From Mycolicibacterium psychrotolerans (GTDB taxonomy: Bacteria > Actinomycetota > Actinomycetes > Mycobacteriales > Mycobacteriaceae): a DNA stretch of 64,000 nucleotides. Made by a program: the position numbers and the translations under genes. The notes under the pieces were generated by a model. The model worked only from the letters and a program-made list of their open reading frames with translations. It was not told the DNA's origin and ran no database searches. Below are positions 18,837 through 28,221 of the stretch, piece by piece. How positions within the stretch are numbered: the first letter of the stretch is position 1; each line of letters starts with the position of its first letter. The DNA is taken from contig NZ_AP022574.1 of NCBI RefSeq assembly GCF_010729305.1, forward strand, positions 5,146,001 through 5,210,000. The letters run 5' to 3'.

Positions 18837-19730
18837 ATGGGGCCTGAGACGCCGAGTCCGCGCATCGGCGTCGCCGTCACCACGGTGGGCCGCTGGGAAC
18901 CGTTGCGCGCCCTGCTCGGTGACCTCGCCGCCCAGACCCGGCCGCCGACCGCCGTGGCGATCGCCCACCACGATCCCGCCGACGCCCCCGGACTCGACGC
19001 GCTCGTCGACTCGTTCTCCGACACGTTGACCATCCGCACGGTGCTCAGCGCCCGCGGTATCTCCCACGGCCGCAACGCCGCCGCCGCGGCGCTCGGCGAC
19101 GACGTCGACTGGTTGTGGTTCCCCAACGACACCAGTCGCGTCGACGCCGATTTCCTCGAGCGCGTCGCGCGGCACTGCGCTGCGCCGGCGACGGTGTGCG
19201 CGGGCCGGCTCGTCGACCGGGAGGGGCCGCGCAATCCGCTGCCCCCACCCGGAACCCCGTTGACCAAACGCAGCGCCTGGGGCGCGATCGAACCGGCCAC
19301 GGTCTTCCGCCGCGACGCCTTCACGGCGGTCGGCGGGTTCGACCCGCACCGGGGGTCCGGCGCCGACACCCCGTGGCAATCTGCCGAGGGCCCCGATCTG
19401 CTGCTGCGCATGGCAGCCCGGGACGGCTTCACCATCGTGTGGGCGGACGACCTCGTGGTGCGCGCCCAGACCGAGTTCGCCCATCTGCCGCCCGACGAAC
19501 GGCGCCGCAAGCTCCGCAACTACGGCCGCGGCGCCGGAAACGTCCTGCGCACATGGCATTACCCGCTGTGGTACAAGGCCGCCCACCTGGTGGCCGCAGC
19601 ACTGATGCCGCTGCGCAACCCGGCGAAGTTCGGCCCCCGCGACGCGCTTGCGCTGCTGATCGGCCGCGCCGAGGGACTGGCGGGCAGGCCCTTCACCCGG
19701 GAAGCCGACACCCGTGCGATCCTGCGCTAG
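18837..19730 (+). CDS. Family 2 glycosyltransferase (rhamnosyl/galactofuranosyl-transferase-like)
   Basis: 297 residues with a GT-A fold: GVAVTTVGRW..LRALLGDLAAQT for nucleotide binding, SHGRNAAAAAL, the metal-binding region WLWFPNDTSR (in place of DDD/DXD), and later VFRRDAFTAVGGFDP. Such enzymes transfer rhamnose or galactofuranose in cell-envelope polymers. ATG 18837 is chosen over the upstream open frame because the protein then begins directly before the family domain. The last 17 nt overlap the glycoside hydrolase gene, indicating coupling. Confidence 0.85.
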   Translation: MGPETPSPRIGVAVTTVGRWEPLRALLGDLAAQTRPPTAVAIAHHDPADAPGLDALVDSFSDTLTIRTVLSARGISHGRNAAAAALGDDVDWLWFPNDTSRVDADFLERVARHCAAPATVCAGRLVDREGPRNPLPPPGTPLTKRSAWGAIEPATVFRRDAFTAVGGFDPHRGSGADTPWQSAEGPDLLLRMAARDGFTIVWADDLVVRAQTEFAHLPPDERRRKLRNYGRGAGNVLRTWHYPLWYKAAHLVAAALMPLRNPAKFGPRDALALLIGRAEGLAGRPFTREADTRAILR

Positions 19731-20763
19731 CCGACTTCTGCTGTGCCTTTTGATGATCGCGAGCTCGGTCACCGCCTGCCAGTCGCCGGGCTCGGCCGTC
19801 CCCATCGGGATGACGGTGCACTACCGCGGCGCCGATGCGTCGTCGCTCGACGACCAGTTCGACGCGATGGCGGCGATGGGGATCACCTGGGTGCGTGTCG
19901 ACGTCGACTGGTCGGTGATCGAACCCGTTCAGAATCAACTGAACTGGACACCTACCGATCAACTCGTCGACCGCGCGCTGGCCCACCGGATGCGGGTGCT
20001 GCTCGTGCTCGCCTACAGCCCGTCCTGGACCACAGGCACGGCCGGCGCCAACCGCGCGCGGCCCGACGACCCGGCCGCGTTCGCGAACTTCACCCGCGTC
20101 GCCGCGCAGCGTTATGCCGCGCGCGGTGTGCATCACTGGGAGATCTGGAACGAACCCAACACCGGCAAGTTCTGGCCGCCGGCCCCCGATGTCGCCGAGT
20201 ACGGCCGGCTGTTCCGCGGAGCCTCCGCCGCGGTCCGCGAGGTCGACCCGCGCGCCACCGTGCTGATCGGTGGGCTGTCCCCCACCTACGGCGAGCCCAG
20301 CCCCGACGTCGATCCCGCCACCTACCTCGGCCGGCTCTACGACGATGGAGCCGCTCAGATGGCCGATGGAATCGCCGTGCACCCGTACACCTTTCCGTCC
20401 CTACCGACCGACCGGACCCAGCGCACCACCGGCGGCTTGCCTGACCTGCCCGCCCTGCACGCGCTGATGACCGAGCGCGGCGACGGCGCCAAGAAGGTGT
20501 GGATCACCGAGTACGGCGCGCCGACCGGAACGGGCCCGAGCGCGGTCTCCGAACCCGACCAGGCGGCGACGCTGCTGCAGGCCCGCCGGCAGGTCCACGC
20601 CTGGGACTGGGCCGGGCCGTTGATCTACTACGAACTGGTCGACGGCGGAACCGATCCCGCCGAGATCGAGGACAACTTCGGCGTGCTGCGCACCGACAAC
20701 AGCCTCAAACTCGCCGCGGTCGCGCTGATCGACACCGCGGCCGGTGTGATGGGCGCCGGCTAG
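19714..20763 (+). CDS. Glycoside hydrolase lipoprotein (clan A, GH5/GH39-like)
   Basis: 349 residues. The N-terminus is a lipoprotein signal with lipobox SVTAC (Cys 22). The (beta/alpha)8 barrel carries HHWEIWNEPNTG with the acid/base Glu 147 and KVWITEYGAP with the nucleophile Glu 266, the two catalytic residues of clan GH-A retaining hydrolases. Placed in an exopolysaccharide locus, it may trim or release the polymer at the cell surface, as other polysaccharide loci encode a hydrolase acting on their own product. The start is GTG 19714 within the end of the preceding GT2 gene. It converges with the flippase gene, the stop codons overlapping by 3-4 nt. Confidence 0.86.
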   Translation: MRSCASRLLLCLLMIASSVTACQSPGSAVPIGMTVHYRGADASSLDDQFDAMAAMGITWVRVDVDWSVIEPVQNQLNWTPTDQLVDRALAHRMRVLLVLAYSPSWTTGTAGANRARPDDPAAFANFTRVAAQRYAARGVHHWEIWNEPNTGKFWPPAPDVAEYGRLFRGASAAVREVDPRATVLIGGLSPTYGEPSPDVDPATYLGRLYDDGAAQMADGIAVHPYTFPSLPTDRTQRTTGGLPDLPALHALMTERGDGAKKVWITEYGAPTGTGPSAVSEPDQAATLLQARRQVHAWDWAGPLIYYELVDGGTDPAEIEDNFGVLRTDNSLKLAAVALIDTAAGVMGAG

Positions 20764-22253
20764 AGTTTCAAGATCCTGCGCACCGCGGGTCTGCGGTGCT
20801 CGGGAGCCCGCTCCACCAGCCGGTTCATCAGCCCAGAGTCCACCATCGACGTCACCGACAACGCGCGCAGCGCAAGGAGGTAGACGACGATCGCGGCCGG
20901 AATGGACGCCACCAAGGAGACCGACCCGCCCCACTGCACGGTGATCAGGTACGCGACCGCGGCTTGCGCCAGTGCGGCCACGGTGAGCGCGGCGAGCACA
21001 CGGTACGGCGGCCGGAATGCCAGACGCCTTGTGACGTACCAGGTTTCGACGAGAACGACCAGCACCTGCGCGATACCGCGGGACCAGGCGGCGCCCATCA
21101 GCCCGTACCGCGGGATCAGCAGGAAGCCCAGCACGACGGTGATCGCCAGCCCGGCGGCGTTCGAGATCACCAGCAGGCCGGTCTTGCCCGTGCTGTAGAG
21201 CAGGTACAGGGTGGTGACGCCGAGGCTGCTGATGGCCGCGGCGACCAGCAGCACCGAGGCCGCCGGCACCGCGTCGGCGAACTCGGCGCCGAACAGCGCG
21301 GGAATCAGCACCGGCGCCACAGCGGCCAGCCCCAGGCACAGCGGCACGATCACCATCGCGATCAACGCCGTCGTCGTCCGGTACAGCCGCAGCATGTGCT
21401 CCTCGGCGCCCATGCCGTGCTGCTCGCTGAACCGTGGCAGCAGAGCCGAAAGCAGCAGCGGCGGAAGCTGGACCGCCATCTCGGCCACCGTCACCGCAGC
21501 CGCGAACAATCCGACGGCGGTGAGGCCCGTGTAGTGCTCGAGGAACACCACCTGGGTGCGGCCGAACACCAGGCTTCCGATGACGCCCACCGCCCAGCTG
21601 CCCAACGCGAACTTCACGACCTCGCGCCGCAGCCCCGACCCGACGCGTGGTTTCTTGCGAAGCAGCCGGAACACCCGGCTCGCCGGCAGGAGGTTGGCGG
21701 CGATGTAGCCGGCGAGCGCCCCGGGTATCCCGAACAGCCACGCGCCCAGCGCCATCGTCGACACCTTCAGCAGTGCCGAGACGGCCGACAGTTTGGCCAC
21801 TTCGCCGAAGTGCTGTTCGCCGCGCAGATAGAACAGGTAGAGATCGCCGAGCCTCCACGACACGAACCAGATCGCGGCGACGGTGATGACCACCTCGGGT
21901 GAGGTACCCGACAGTGCCCCTTGGCCGGGCCCACACAGGTAGCCGACCAGCACCACGCCGACGACGGTCATCGCGGTCATCGAGAACCGCGTGGTCGCGC
22001 CAATCAGCCCCTCGGCCTCGTCATCGCGGCCCTCGGCGCGCAGGTTCGGGATGAACCGCTGCTGCACCACGTCGATCCCGACCGCGGCAATGGTCGCCGC
22101 GACCGTCACGCACCACACGACGTAGGCGAACGCACCCAGCCGCTCCGGGCCCAGCAGCCGCGCGACGATGGCGTTGCCGACGAACCCCGCCAGCGCGACC
22201 GCCGCACCGGACGCGAAGCCCAGCAACGTGTTCCGGGCGAAGCTGGGAGACAT
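20760..22253 (-). CDS. Polysaccharide flippase (Wzx/MATE-like, MOP superfamily)
   Basis: 497 residues with about 12-14 membrane helices. The opening segment SFARNTLLGFASGAAVALAGFVGNAIVAR...LGAFAYVVW is typical of the RfbX/Wzx polysaccharide transporter family. It should move lipid-linked repeat units to the outer membrane face for polymerisation. ATG 22253 overlaps the GT2 stop (ATGA) and is preferred to the open frame start at 22307, which lies inside the upstream gene. Last gene of the operon 25791-20760. Confidence 0.9.
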   Translation of the reverse strand: MSPSFARNTLLGFASGAAVALAGFVGNAIVARLLGPERLGAFAYVVWCVTVAATIAAVGIDVVQQRFIPNLRAEGRDDEAEGLIGATTRFSMTAMTVVGVVLVGYLCGPGQGALSGTSPEVVITVAAIWFVSWRLGDLYLFYLRGEQHFGEVAKLSAVSALLKVSTMALGAWLFGIPGALAGYIAANLLPASRVFRLLRKKPRVGSGLRREVVKFALGSWAVGVIGSLVFGRTQVVFLEHYTGLTAVGLFAAAVTVAEMAVQLPPLLLSALLPRFSEQHGMGAEEHMLRLYRTTTALIAMVIVPLCLGLAAVAPVLIPALFGAEFADAVPAASVLLVAAAISSLGVTTLYLLYSTGKTGLLVISNAAGLAITVVLGFLLIPRYGLMGAAWSRGIAQVLVVLVETWYVTRRLAFRPPYRVLAALTVAALAQAAVAYLITVQWGGSVSLVASIPAAIVVYLLALRALSVTSMVDSGLMNRLVERAPEHRRPAVRRILKL

Positions 22254-23140
22254 CAGGCCGCCCGCCGGCGACGCAGCCGCAGCAGCGACTTGGCCGCGCT
22301 GGCCCACGCCAGCGCGCCGGGCCGGCCGTACCGCACCCCAGCCCCGATCGACGTCAGGACGCCGCGCAGCGATCCCGCCCCCAGCGCCGACCCGACCGCC
22401 GAGGTCAACATGTAATCACCCCGCACCCTGGCCGTTTCGCCGGCGAGTTCGCGCCGCCCCCAGTCGATGTACTCCGCGCTGCGGTCCACCCCCGCCCGCG
22501 ACACCGACGCCGCCGTCCACACGATGTCGACCAGAGGGTCGGGCAGCTGGATGATCGGCAGCTCCGGGAAGGCCCGCCGCACCTCCATCAGCCACGTCGG
22601 GTCGTCGTGGATCGACCCCTCGGCCACCGACATCGGCACCGTCTGCACCACATGCCGGGGGAACACGAGCGTCGAGGTCTGCACCATGTTGAACGCCTGC
22701 CGCTCCCGCATCTCGAACAGATACGGGGCGACCGCTTCGTGCGGACCGATGAGTGTGCGCGGCCCGATGACGGGTTCGCCGCCCTCGAGCAGGCGGCGGA
22801 AGCGGCACGACATGACCCACTCGTCGCCCGGCGGAGCGGCCGCCAGCTGCCGCTCGAGCTTCTCGGGCAGCCACACGTCGTCGTCGTCGAGCAGCGCGAT
22901 CACGGTGCCCGAGGCCGTCTCGATGCCGAGGTGCTTGGCCCGGCTCGGACCCACCCGCCCCGGCGTGGTGATCACCCGGACGGCGGCGGACTGGGGCAGG
23001 TCCGGCTCCCCCGGCGCGTCGACGACGACGATGACCTCGAGTGGCGGAAGAGTCTGTGCCAGAGCGGATTCCACCGCGCGCCGCAGACTGGGGCGGACGA
23101 TCGTCGGGATCACCACGCTGACCGCATGTTCAGCCGTCAT
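22253..23140 (-). CDS. Family 2 glycosyltransferase
   Basis: 295 residues. A GT-A domain with AVSVVIPTIVRPSLRRAVESAL, VVVDAPG, GPSRAKHLGI and the metal-binding VIALLDDDDVWLPEKL (DDDD). These residues mark an inverting family 2 enzyme working on the cytoplasmic face. ATG 23140 overlaps the stop of the ligase-like gene by 4 nt, and its own stop overlaps the flippase start, so it is firmly embedded in the operon. The C-terminal 40 residues are Arg-rich, possibly for membrane contact. Confidence 0.9.
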   Translation of the reverse strand: MTAEHAVSVVIPTIVRPSLRRAVESALAQTLPPLEVIVVVDAPGEPDLPQSAAVRVITTPGRVGPSRAKHLGIETASGTVIALLDDDDVWLPEKLERQLAAAPPGDEWVMSCRFRRLLEGGEPVIGPRTLIGPHEAVAPYLFEMRERQAFNMVQTSTLVFPRHVVQTVPMSVAEGSIHDDPTWLMEVRRAFPELPIIQLPDPLVDIVWTAASVSRAGVDRSAEYIDWGRRELAGETARVRGDYMLTSAVGSALGAGSLRGVLTSIGAGVRYGRPGALAWASAAKSLLRLRRRRAA

Positions 23141-24426
23141 GCCGGCGCCTGCGCGACCGGTCTGCTGTACCGGGACAGGATCAGCATCGCGAAGATCATG
23201 CCGCTGATCGGGAAGAGTTGCAGGTTCGGCAGCACAGCCCACACCGCCTCGGTGGACGCGGCGACGAAAAAAGCACCCAGGTAACCGAACAACGCGATCT
23301 GCTGGTTCACGGCCGGCAATGAACGGGCGGCCAGGATCGCGAGCACGATCACCGGCGCCAGCACCGCCACCCCGATCACCCCGGACTTCACCAGCGTGTC
23401 GATGATCAGATTGTGGCCGGTGCCCACGAACGCCCACGCGGCGTCGTTGGCGTTCGACCGCGCATCGATGAGGAACCAGTTGACCCCTAAGCCGACCAGT
23501 GGGGAGCGCTGCCACGCGGCGAGGCTCGCCACCCATATCGCGGCCCGCTCGGTGAACGCTTGCGGATCCCAGGGCAGGAAGGGCATGACGGCCATCGTCG
23601 TCGCGGTGACGCCGGCGAACACCGTTCCGGCGAACCGCACGTTGACCATCGACCGGATACGGCAGGCCGACCACCACAGCAGCACCAGCGCGGTCGCGAT
23701 CACCGCGGTCCGCGACGCCGACGCGAGGACCGTGCTGAACAGGACGGCGCCGCAGAACAGCTGCCATCGCCGCCCGGGGATCAACGGCACCAGCGAAAAC
23801 GCCACCGCGCAATACATTCCGAGCACGTTGCCGTGCCCGAACGGGCCGGCCAGCTCCCAGCCGCCGATGATGGCCTTCTCCGAGACGATGTTGTACATCA
23901 TGTACTCCGGCGCGATCAGCCCGCCGATCAACGAGTACACCCCGATGCCGGTGACCAGGATCGGCAGCCATTTCAGCGCGTCGATCGAGGCCCCGGTCTT
24001 CCACAGCGCGACGACGAACAGATTCGCCAGCAGGATCTTCGGAAAGTCAGCGGTCGGCGGCAGCGACGGGCTGAGGACGTAGGGCATGTCGACGGCGAGC
24101 AGCAGGATCAGCAGGCCGGTGATGGCGCGGTCCGGACGGCCGCGGGTCAGCAGCACCACGGCCGACGTGTAGGCCAGTAGCACCGCCGATCCGGCCAGGC
24201 GGGCGAGGTGGGCCAGCGGCACCTCCGAGGAGCCCGCCGAATCCTCCAGCGGCGGCAGGTCCGGCGAATGCTTGACGATGACGTAGTTGATCGCCTCGGG
24301 AACGACGACGAGGGCGATCGCCAGGATGATCAACCATGCCAGCGCGTGCCGTTCCAGACGCGGGAAGCGCACCCCGGCGTTCGGAGCCAGGCCCGTCGGG
24401 GCCGGCGCGAACACGGTGTAGCGCAT
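23137..24426 (-). CDS. O-antigen ligase/Wzy-type polymerase
   Basis: 429 residues with about 11 membrane helices and the Wzy_C signature near residues 318-350 (RSPLVGLGVNWF...TGHNLIIDTLVKSGVIG), including the conserved His of the loop. Members either polymerise repeat units or ligate polymer to an acceptor. The gene lies 12 nt after the tyrosine-kinase-like gene and overlaps the GT2 gene downstream. It is the second putative polymerase in the window and, unlike the one at 3046, has host-like composition. Confidence 0.88.
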   Translation of the reverse strand: MRYTVFAPAPTGLAPNAGVRFPRLERHALAWLIILAIALVVVPEAINYVIVKHSPDLPPLEDSAGSSEVPLAHLARLAGSAVLLAYTSAVVLLTRGRPDRAITGLLILLLAVDMPYVLSPSLPPTADFPKILLANLFVVALWKTGASIDALKWLPILVTGIGVYSLIGGLIAPEYMMYNIVSEKAIIGGWELAGPFGHGNVLGMYCAVAFSLVPLIPGRRWQLFCGAVLFSTVLASASRTAVIATALVLLWWSACRIRSMVNVRFAGTVFAGVTATTMAVMPFLPWDPQAFTERAAIWVASLAAWQRSPLVGLGVNWFLIDARSNANDAAWAFVGTGHNLIIDTLVKSGVIGVAVLAPVIVLAILAARSLPAVNQQIALFGYLGAFFVAASTEAVWAVLPNLQLFPISGMIFAMLILSRYSRPVAQAPA

Positions 24427-24438
24427 GACCTCGCCCGG

Positions 24439-25791
24439 TTATCTCTGGTGCGCGCCGAGGCGCTGCGCGCGCCCGCCCCGGGCGGCCTTGCCGGCGGGTG
24501 CCATCACGACTGCCCCGACCAGTGGCGCACCCGCCCTCTTCAACGTGGCGACGGTGGCCGCGAGCTGCTTGCGGGCGCTGTGTCCGTACCGCACGACGAG
24601 CAACACGCCCTGCACCGAGGCGCTGAGGATCGTTGCGTCCTTGACCGTCAGGGGCGGCGAATCGAGCACGACGTAGTCGAAGTGACTGCTCAACGCCTCG
24701 AGGAGATTTCGCAACCTCTGAGTGCCGAGGATCTCCGCGGGGTTGGCCGGGACCTCCCCGGCGGCGAGCGCCGAGACGCCCGCGTACCGCGTCTGCTGCA
24801 GCGCCGCGGACAGCTCCACGCCGCCGGCCAGGACGGTGGACACGCCCGCCTCTCCCGGGAGGTCCAGGCACGACGCGACCCGGGGCCGGCGCAGGTCGGT
24901 GTCGACGACGACCACCGAGTGATCGGCCTCGGCCAGCGCGAGGGCGAGGTTGACCGCGGTGGTGGTCCGTCCGTCGCCGGCCACCGAACTTGCGACCAGC
25001 AGCACCCGGGGCCCGGGCTCGACTTCCAGCGACTGCAGGTTGGTCCGCAACTCGCGGAAGGCGTCGGCGACCGTCGCGTCGTCACGCCCGAAGGCGAGCA
25101 CCGGTCCGTCGCCGTGGCCGGCCTCGACCGGGATGTCGCCGACCACGCCGACGCCCGTGGCGCTCTCCACCATCTCCGGCCGCCTGACCGTCGGGTCCAG
25201 ACGGTCCCGGACCAGCGCGGCGAGCACACCCAGCAGCAGCCCGACCACGGCCGCGACACCCACCGTGCGCGCCTTCTTCGGCGACACCGGATCCTCGGGG
25301 ACGCCGGCGCGCTGCTGGACGACGATCTGCGCGTTCGGCCGGGCGCCCAGATCCGGGGTCTCCAGCGCGGCGGCCATGACGACGAACTCGTCGGACAGCG
25401 TGTTGGCGATGTCGCGGGCCCGCGTCGGCGACGAGTCCTGCACCGTGACGTCGATCAGCACGGTGTCCGTCGGGGCGACGGCGGTGACCTCGGCCTGCAA
25501 CTCGGCGGCGGTCATGTCGAGGCCGAGTTTGTCGATCGTGCGCTGCGCCAGCAGGGCGCCCTGCAGGAGCTCGGTGTAGGACAGCACGCGACGCTGGGCG
25601 AACAGCCCGCCGTCGTTGGTCTGCGTGTTGGTGCCGTCAGAAGTGGTCGACACGAACAACCGCGTCGTTGCCTGATATTGCGGCGCGGCGAGCAACAGAT
25701 AAGCGACCGCGCCGAGCACGGCGATGGCCAAAACACCGCAAATGATTTTCCAGCGGGTCCGCAGAATCCGCGTGAAGTCCTGGAACGTCAA
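24439..25791 (-). CDS. Wzz/CapB-type co-polymerase with degenerate kinase domain
   Basis: 450 residues. It aligns without gaps over the first 310 residues with the kinase at 8109-9599: the Wzz helix, RTIDKLGLD, ARDIANTLSDEF and the FRELRTNLQ segment are shared. The Walker A motif reads AGDGRTTT, so position 275 is Arg where the other protein has the catalytic Lys. Walker A' (VVVVDTDLRRP) and Walker B (YVVLDSPPL) remain. The C-terminus lacks any tyrosine cluster. It may therefore be a chain-length regulator without tyrosine kinase activity, or may work with the other kinase. The start is TTG 25791, behind AAAGG. First gene of the operon 25791-20760. Confidence 0.88.
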   Translation of the reverse strand: MTFQDFTRILRTRWKIICGVLAIAVLGAVAYLLLAAPQYQATTRLFVSTTSDGTNTQTNDGGLFAQRRVLSYTELLQGALLAQRTIDKLGLDMTAAELQAEVTAVAPTDTVLIDVTVQDSSPTRARDIANTLSDEFVVMAAALETPDLGARPNAQIVVQQRAGVPEDPVSPKKARTVGVAAVVGLLLGVLAALVRDRLDPTVRRPEMVESATGVGVVGDIPVEAGHGDGPVLAFGRDDATVADAFRELRTNLQSLEVEPGPRVLLVASSVAGDGRTTTAVNLALALAEADHSVVVVDTDLRRPRVASCLDLPGEAGVSTVLAGGVELSAALQQTRYAGVSALAAGEVPANPAEILGTQRLRNLLEALSSHFDYVVLDSPPLTVKDATILSASVQGVLLVVRYGHSARKQLAATVATLKRAGAPLVGAVVMAPAGKAARGGRAQRLGAHQR

Positions 25792-26137
25792 TGGCGACCT
25801 TTCAACGCAGCGACCTTTTCCCTGTGCGCACCCTCACGCGTCACCCGAGCACACCGGTGCGCTCACGCTATCTCAGTTCCCCTGCCTCCGACGGTGATAC
25901 GCCGGACCCACTCGACCCCGAATTCATCGGAGAACAGTGACGTAACGGCCGATCGATATCCCGTCCACCCTGCTGGTACGCCGGTATAGTCCTACCACTG
26001 TTGCCATTCCGGAGCTCGATTGCGGGAAAGTAGAAACGCGTGCGACGACGATCGACTTCCTCCACTGCGGCGCAATTGTCGCTGTGCGTCACCGCTTTCG
26101 TCGAGGTGCTGGAAACAATCGACACCGACGGAGATCG
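25792..26137. promoter_or_regulatory. Divergent promoter region between the second co-polymerase and the BcsB-like gene
   Basis: 346 bp between divergently transcribed polysaccharide genes. A TATAGT hexamer at 25985-25990 would serve as a SigA-type -10 for the plus strand; no clear -35 is present, which is common in mycobacteria. The A/T content is higher than in the flanking genes. No gene or obvious operator palindrome was found. Confidence 0.4.
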
Positions 26138-28108
26138 ATGATGGCCCGTCGGCCGCTGCGGGCAATCCTGCTGTCGGTGGCAATGTTCCTCACCCCAGCA
26201 ATAGCGTCTGCACCGGTGATCGCCGTGGGACATGCCCAACCCAGCAACGCCGCTGACCAAGCCGCCGCAGTCACGCTGGCGTGGCGGACGCTCGGGGTGA
26301 ACGACAGCCTCTACCTTGGTCCGGACAGTCCCACCAGCGTCACCGTGCCCGGCCCCGCCGGGCTGACGGCCTCGCGCCTGCAGGGGACCATCCAAGCGCC
26401 GACGAACGTCGACTCCGGTTTCCTCGAGATCACCGACGCCAACGGGACATTGCTCACCAGCATCCCGCTCCCGCCGGCAGCCACCGCGCCGCCGCAGACT
26501 CCCCTCGACGTGGACATCTCCGCCGCGCCGGCCCGATCCTCGTCGGTCACGCTGACCTTCACACTTCGTGCCACCGACAATCGCGACGGCTTCTGCGGAC
26601 CTCTCCAGCAGCTCGCCCTCAGCGGCCTGTCAACGATTTTCACCGGCGTCGAAGCGCCCGCCAACACCGTCGCCACCTTCTTCCCCCCGGTGCTCGAGCG
26701 GGTCAGCATCTACACCCCCACCGATGCAGGCACCGCCGAACAACAGTCGGTGCTGTCGCTGGTCTCGACGTTGACGCGGCTGTACAACTCGCAGCCGTTG
26801 GCCGTCGACGTCGTCACCCAACCCCGCGGCGCGACGCCGCCGCCCGCCGGGCAGTTCGCCCGCACCGTCGTCGTCGAGGCCGGCGGCCGGGCCGGTCTGA
26901 CCGTGGAGGCTCCCGGAAGCCCGGACGCCCGCCTGCGGGTGAGCGGCAACGGCGACGAACTGACCACGCAGGTCGGTCTGCTCGTCAACCAGCTGCAGAC
27001 GCTCGTGCAGACACCATCGGCTCGCATCGATCAGGCCGGCGCCACCCCCACCCTCAGCGGCGACACCTTCACGTTCGATCAGCTCAAGATGGCCGGCAAG
27101 ACAGACGTTCTGCGCACCGGCACCGTCACCGTGCGGGTGGACCGCTCGGCATTGGGCATCGGCCGCGTCGACGCGGTGAGCGTGCACCTGCTCGCCGACT
27201 ACACACCGGTGCCGACCGACGACGCGGCCAGCATCGTCATCCGGTCCAACGACCGGGTGCTGTACCGGGCCGCGCTCAACGACAGTGGCCGCCTCGACGC
27301 GACGTTCAACGTGCAGGGCAAGGCGCTGACGCAGTACCTCGGTCTCGACATGGCGCTGACCTACACCCCCCACCAGACCTGCGGACCGCTGATCGCCCCC
27401 ATCACCTTCCAGGTCGATCCGACGTCGACGCTGACGTTGCGGCGCGGCGGCACACCGACGGGCGGATTCTCCTCTCTTCCTTCGGAATTCAGCCCCAGCT
27501 TCATGGTCGCGATGGACGGCAGCAGCCCCGGCCAGCTGGTCTACGCCGCCCGCATCATCAACGCCATCGCGCGGCTGACCAGTCAGCAGCTGACACCCCA
27601 GGTGGTCGACGTGCGGACCGCGGCCGATTCGCGCTCGGGTGCGCTGATCGTCGCGAGGTCCGCCGCCATCGCCGACACCACCCTCGATCCGCCCGTCGGC
27701 GGCGACGCCGCGACCGTCGACATCGGCCTGCCGACCGAGCTGCGCGCCGACATCGCCGACGGTCTCGGGTCCGTGCAGGCCTTCGCCGACTCAGCCCGCG
27801 GACGCACCGTCGTGCTGATCACCACCACCGACGACTGGCGGTTGGTCGACCCGCTGCTCGACTACATCGACCGTCAGCAGGGCGGGTGGTCGGCGCTCAG
27901 CGGTGACGTGCTCGCCGCCGGGGCGGCAGGCGTCCCGACGAACGTCTCGGTGCGGGCGGGAGACGTCCAGGCCGCTGCCGAAGCTCCGGCCGCGGTTGCG
28001 CAGAAGTCGTGGGTCCCACTCGCGGTCGCGGCGGCCGCGATCCTGGCCGTCGTCCTGGTCGCGGCGGTGCTGCTGTCGCGGCGGCGCGCCACGGCCGCGA
28101 AGAAGTAG
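26138..28108 (+). CDS. BcsB-like secreted, membrane-anchored protein
   Basis: 656 residues. It has an N-terminal signal peptide (RRPLRAILLSVAMFLTPAIASA), a long extracytoplasmic region, and one C-terminal membrane helix at about 630-650 followed by an Arg/Lys tail, the topology of BcsB, which guides cellulose out of the synthase. The segment ATFFPPVLERVSIYTPTDAG and the SVVIRSNDRVLYR-like repeats resemble the BcsB carbohydrate-binding and flavodoxin-like modules. No BcsA synthase or PilZ protein is encoded in this window. The ATG at 26138 follows CGGAG at 26129-26133; ATG 26141 is equally possible. Function is an inference from fold-level similarity and context. Confidence 0.65.
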   Translation: MMARRPLRAILLSVAMFLTPAIASAPVIAVGHAQPSNAADQAAAVTLAWRTLGVNDSLYLGPDSPTSVTVPGPAGLTASRLQGTIQAPTNVDSGFLEITDANGTLLTSIPLPPAATAPPQTPLDVDISAAPARSSSVTLTFTLRATDNRDGFCGPLQQLALSGLSTIFTGVEAPANTVATFFPPVLERVSIYTPTDAGTAEQQSVLSLVSTLTRLYNSQPLAVDVVTQPRGATPPPAGQFARTVVVEAGGRAGLTVEAPGSPDARLRVSGNGDELTTQVGLLVNQLQTLVQTPSARIDQAGATPTLSGDTFTFDQLKMAGKTDVLRTGTVTVRVDRSALGIGRVDAVSVHLLADYTPVPTDDAASIVIRSNDRVLYRAALNDSGRLDATFNVQGKALTQYLGLDMALTYTPHQTCGPLIAPITFQVDPTSTLTLRRGGTPTGGFSSLPSEFSPSFMVAMDGSSPGQLVYAARIINAIARLTSQQLTPQVVDVRTAADSRSGALIVARSAAIADTTLDPPVGGDAATVDIGLPTELRADIADGLGSVQAFADSARGRTVVLITTTDDWRLVDPLLDYIDRQQGGWSALSGDVLAAGAAGVPTNVSVRAGDVQAAAEAPAAVAQKSWVPLAVAAAAILAVVLVAAVLLSRRRATAAKK

Positions 28109-28221
28109 ACCTCCTTCCTGAACGCGGGCGTGACTCAGATCACTGTGCGTTGCCGTAGAACCACGTGTGGGTAATCAGCGATCATCTGACGGGGCTGCAT
28201 TATGTGCATCGGGGGGATGTC

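Noticed and set aside
22253..24004. 583-codon frame suggesting a fusion to the GT2 protein
   Set aside because: The first half is an out-of-frame reading of the ligase gene; the GT2 protein begins at ATG 23140.
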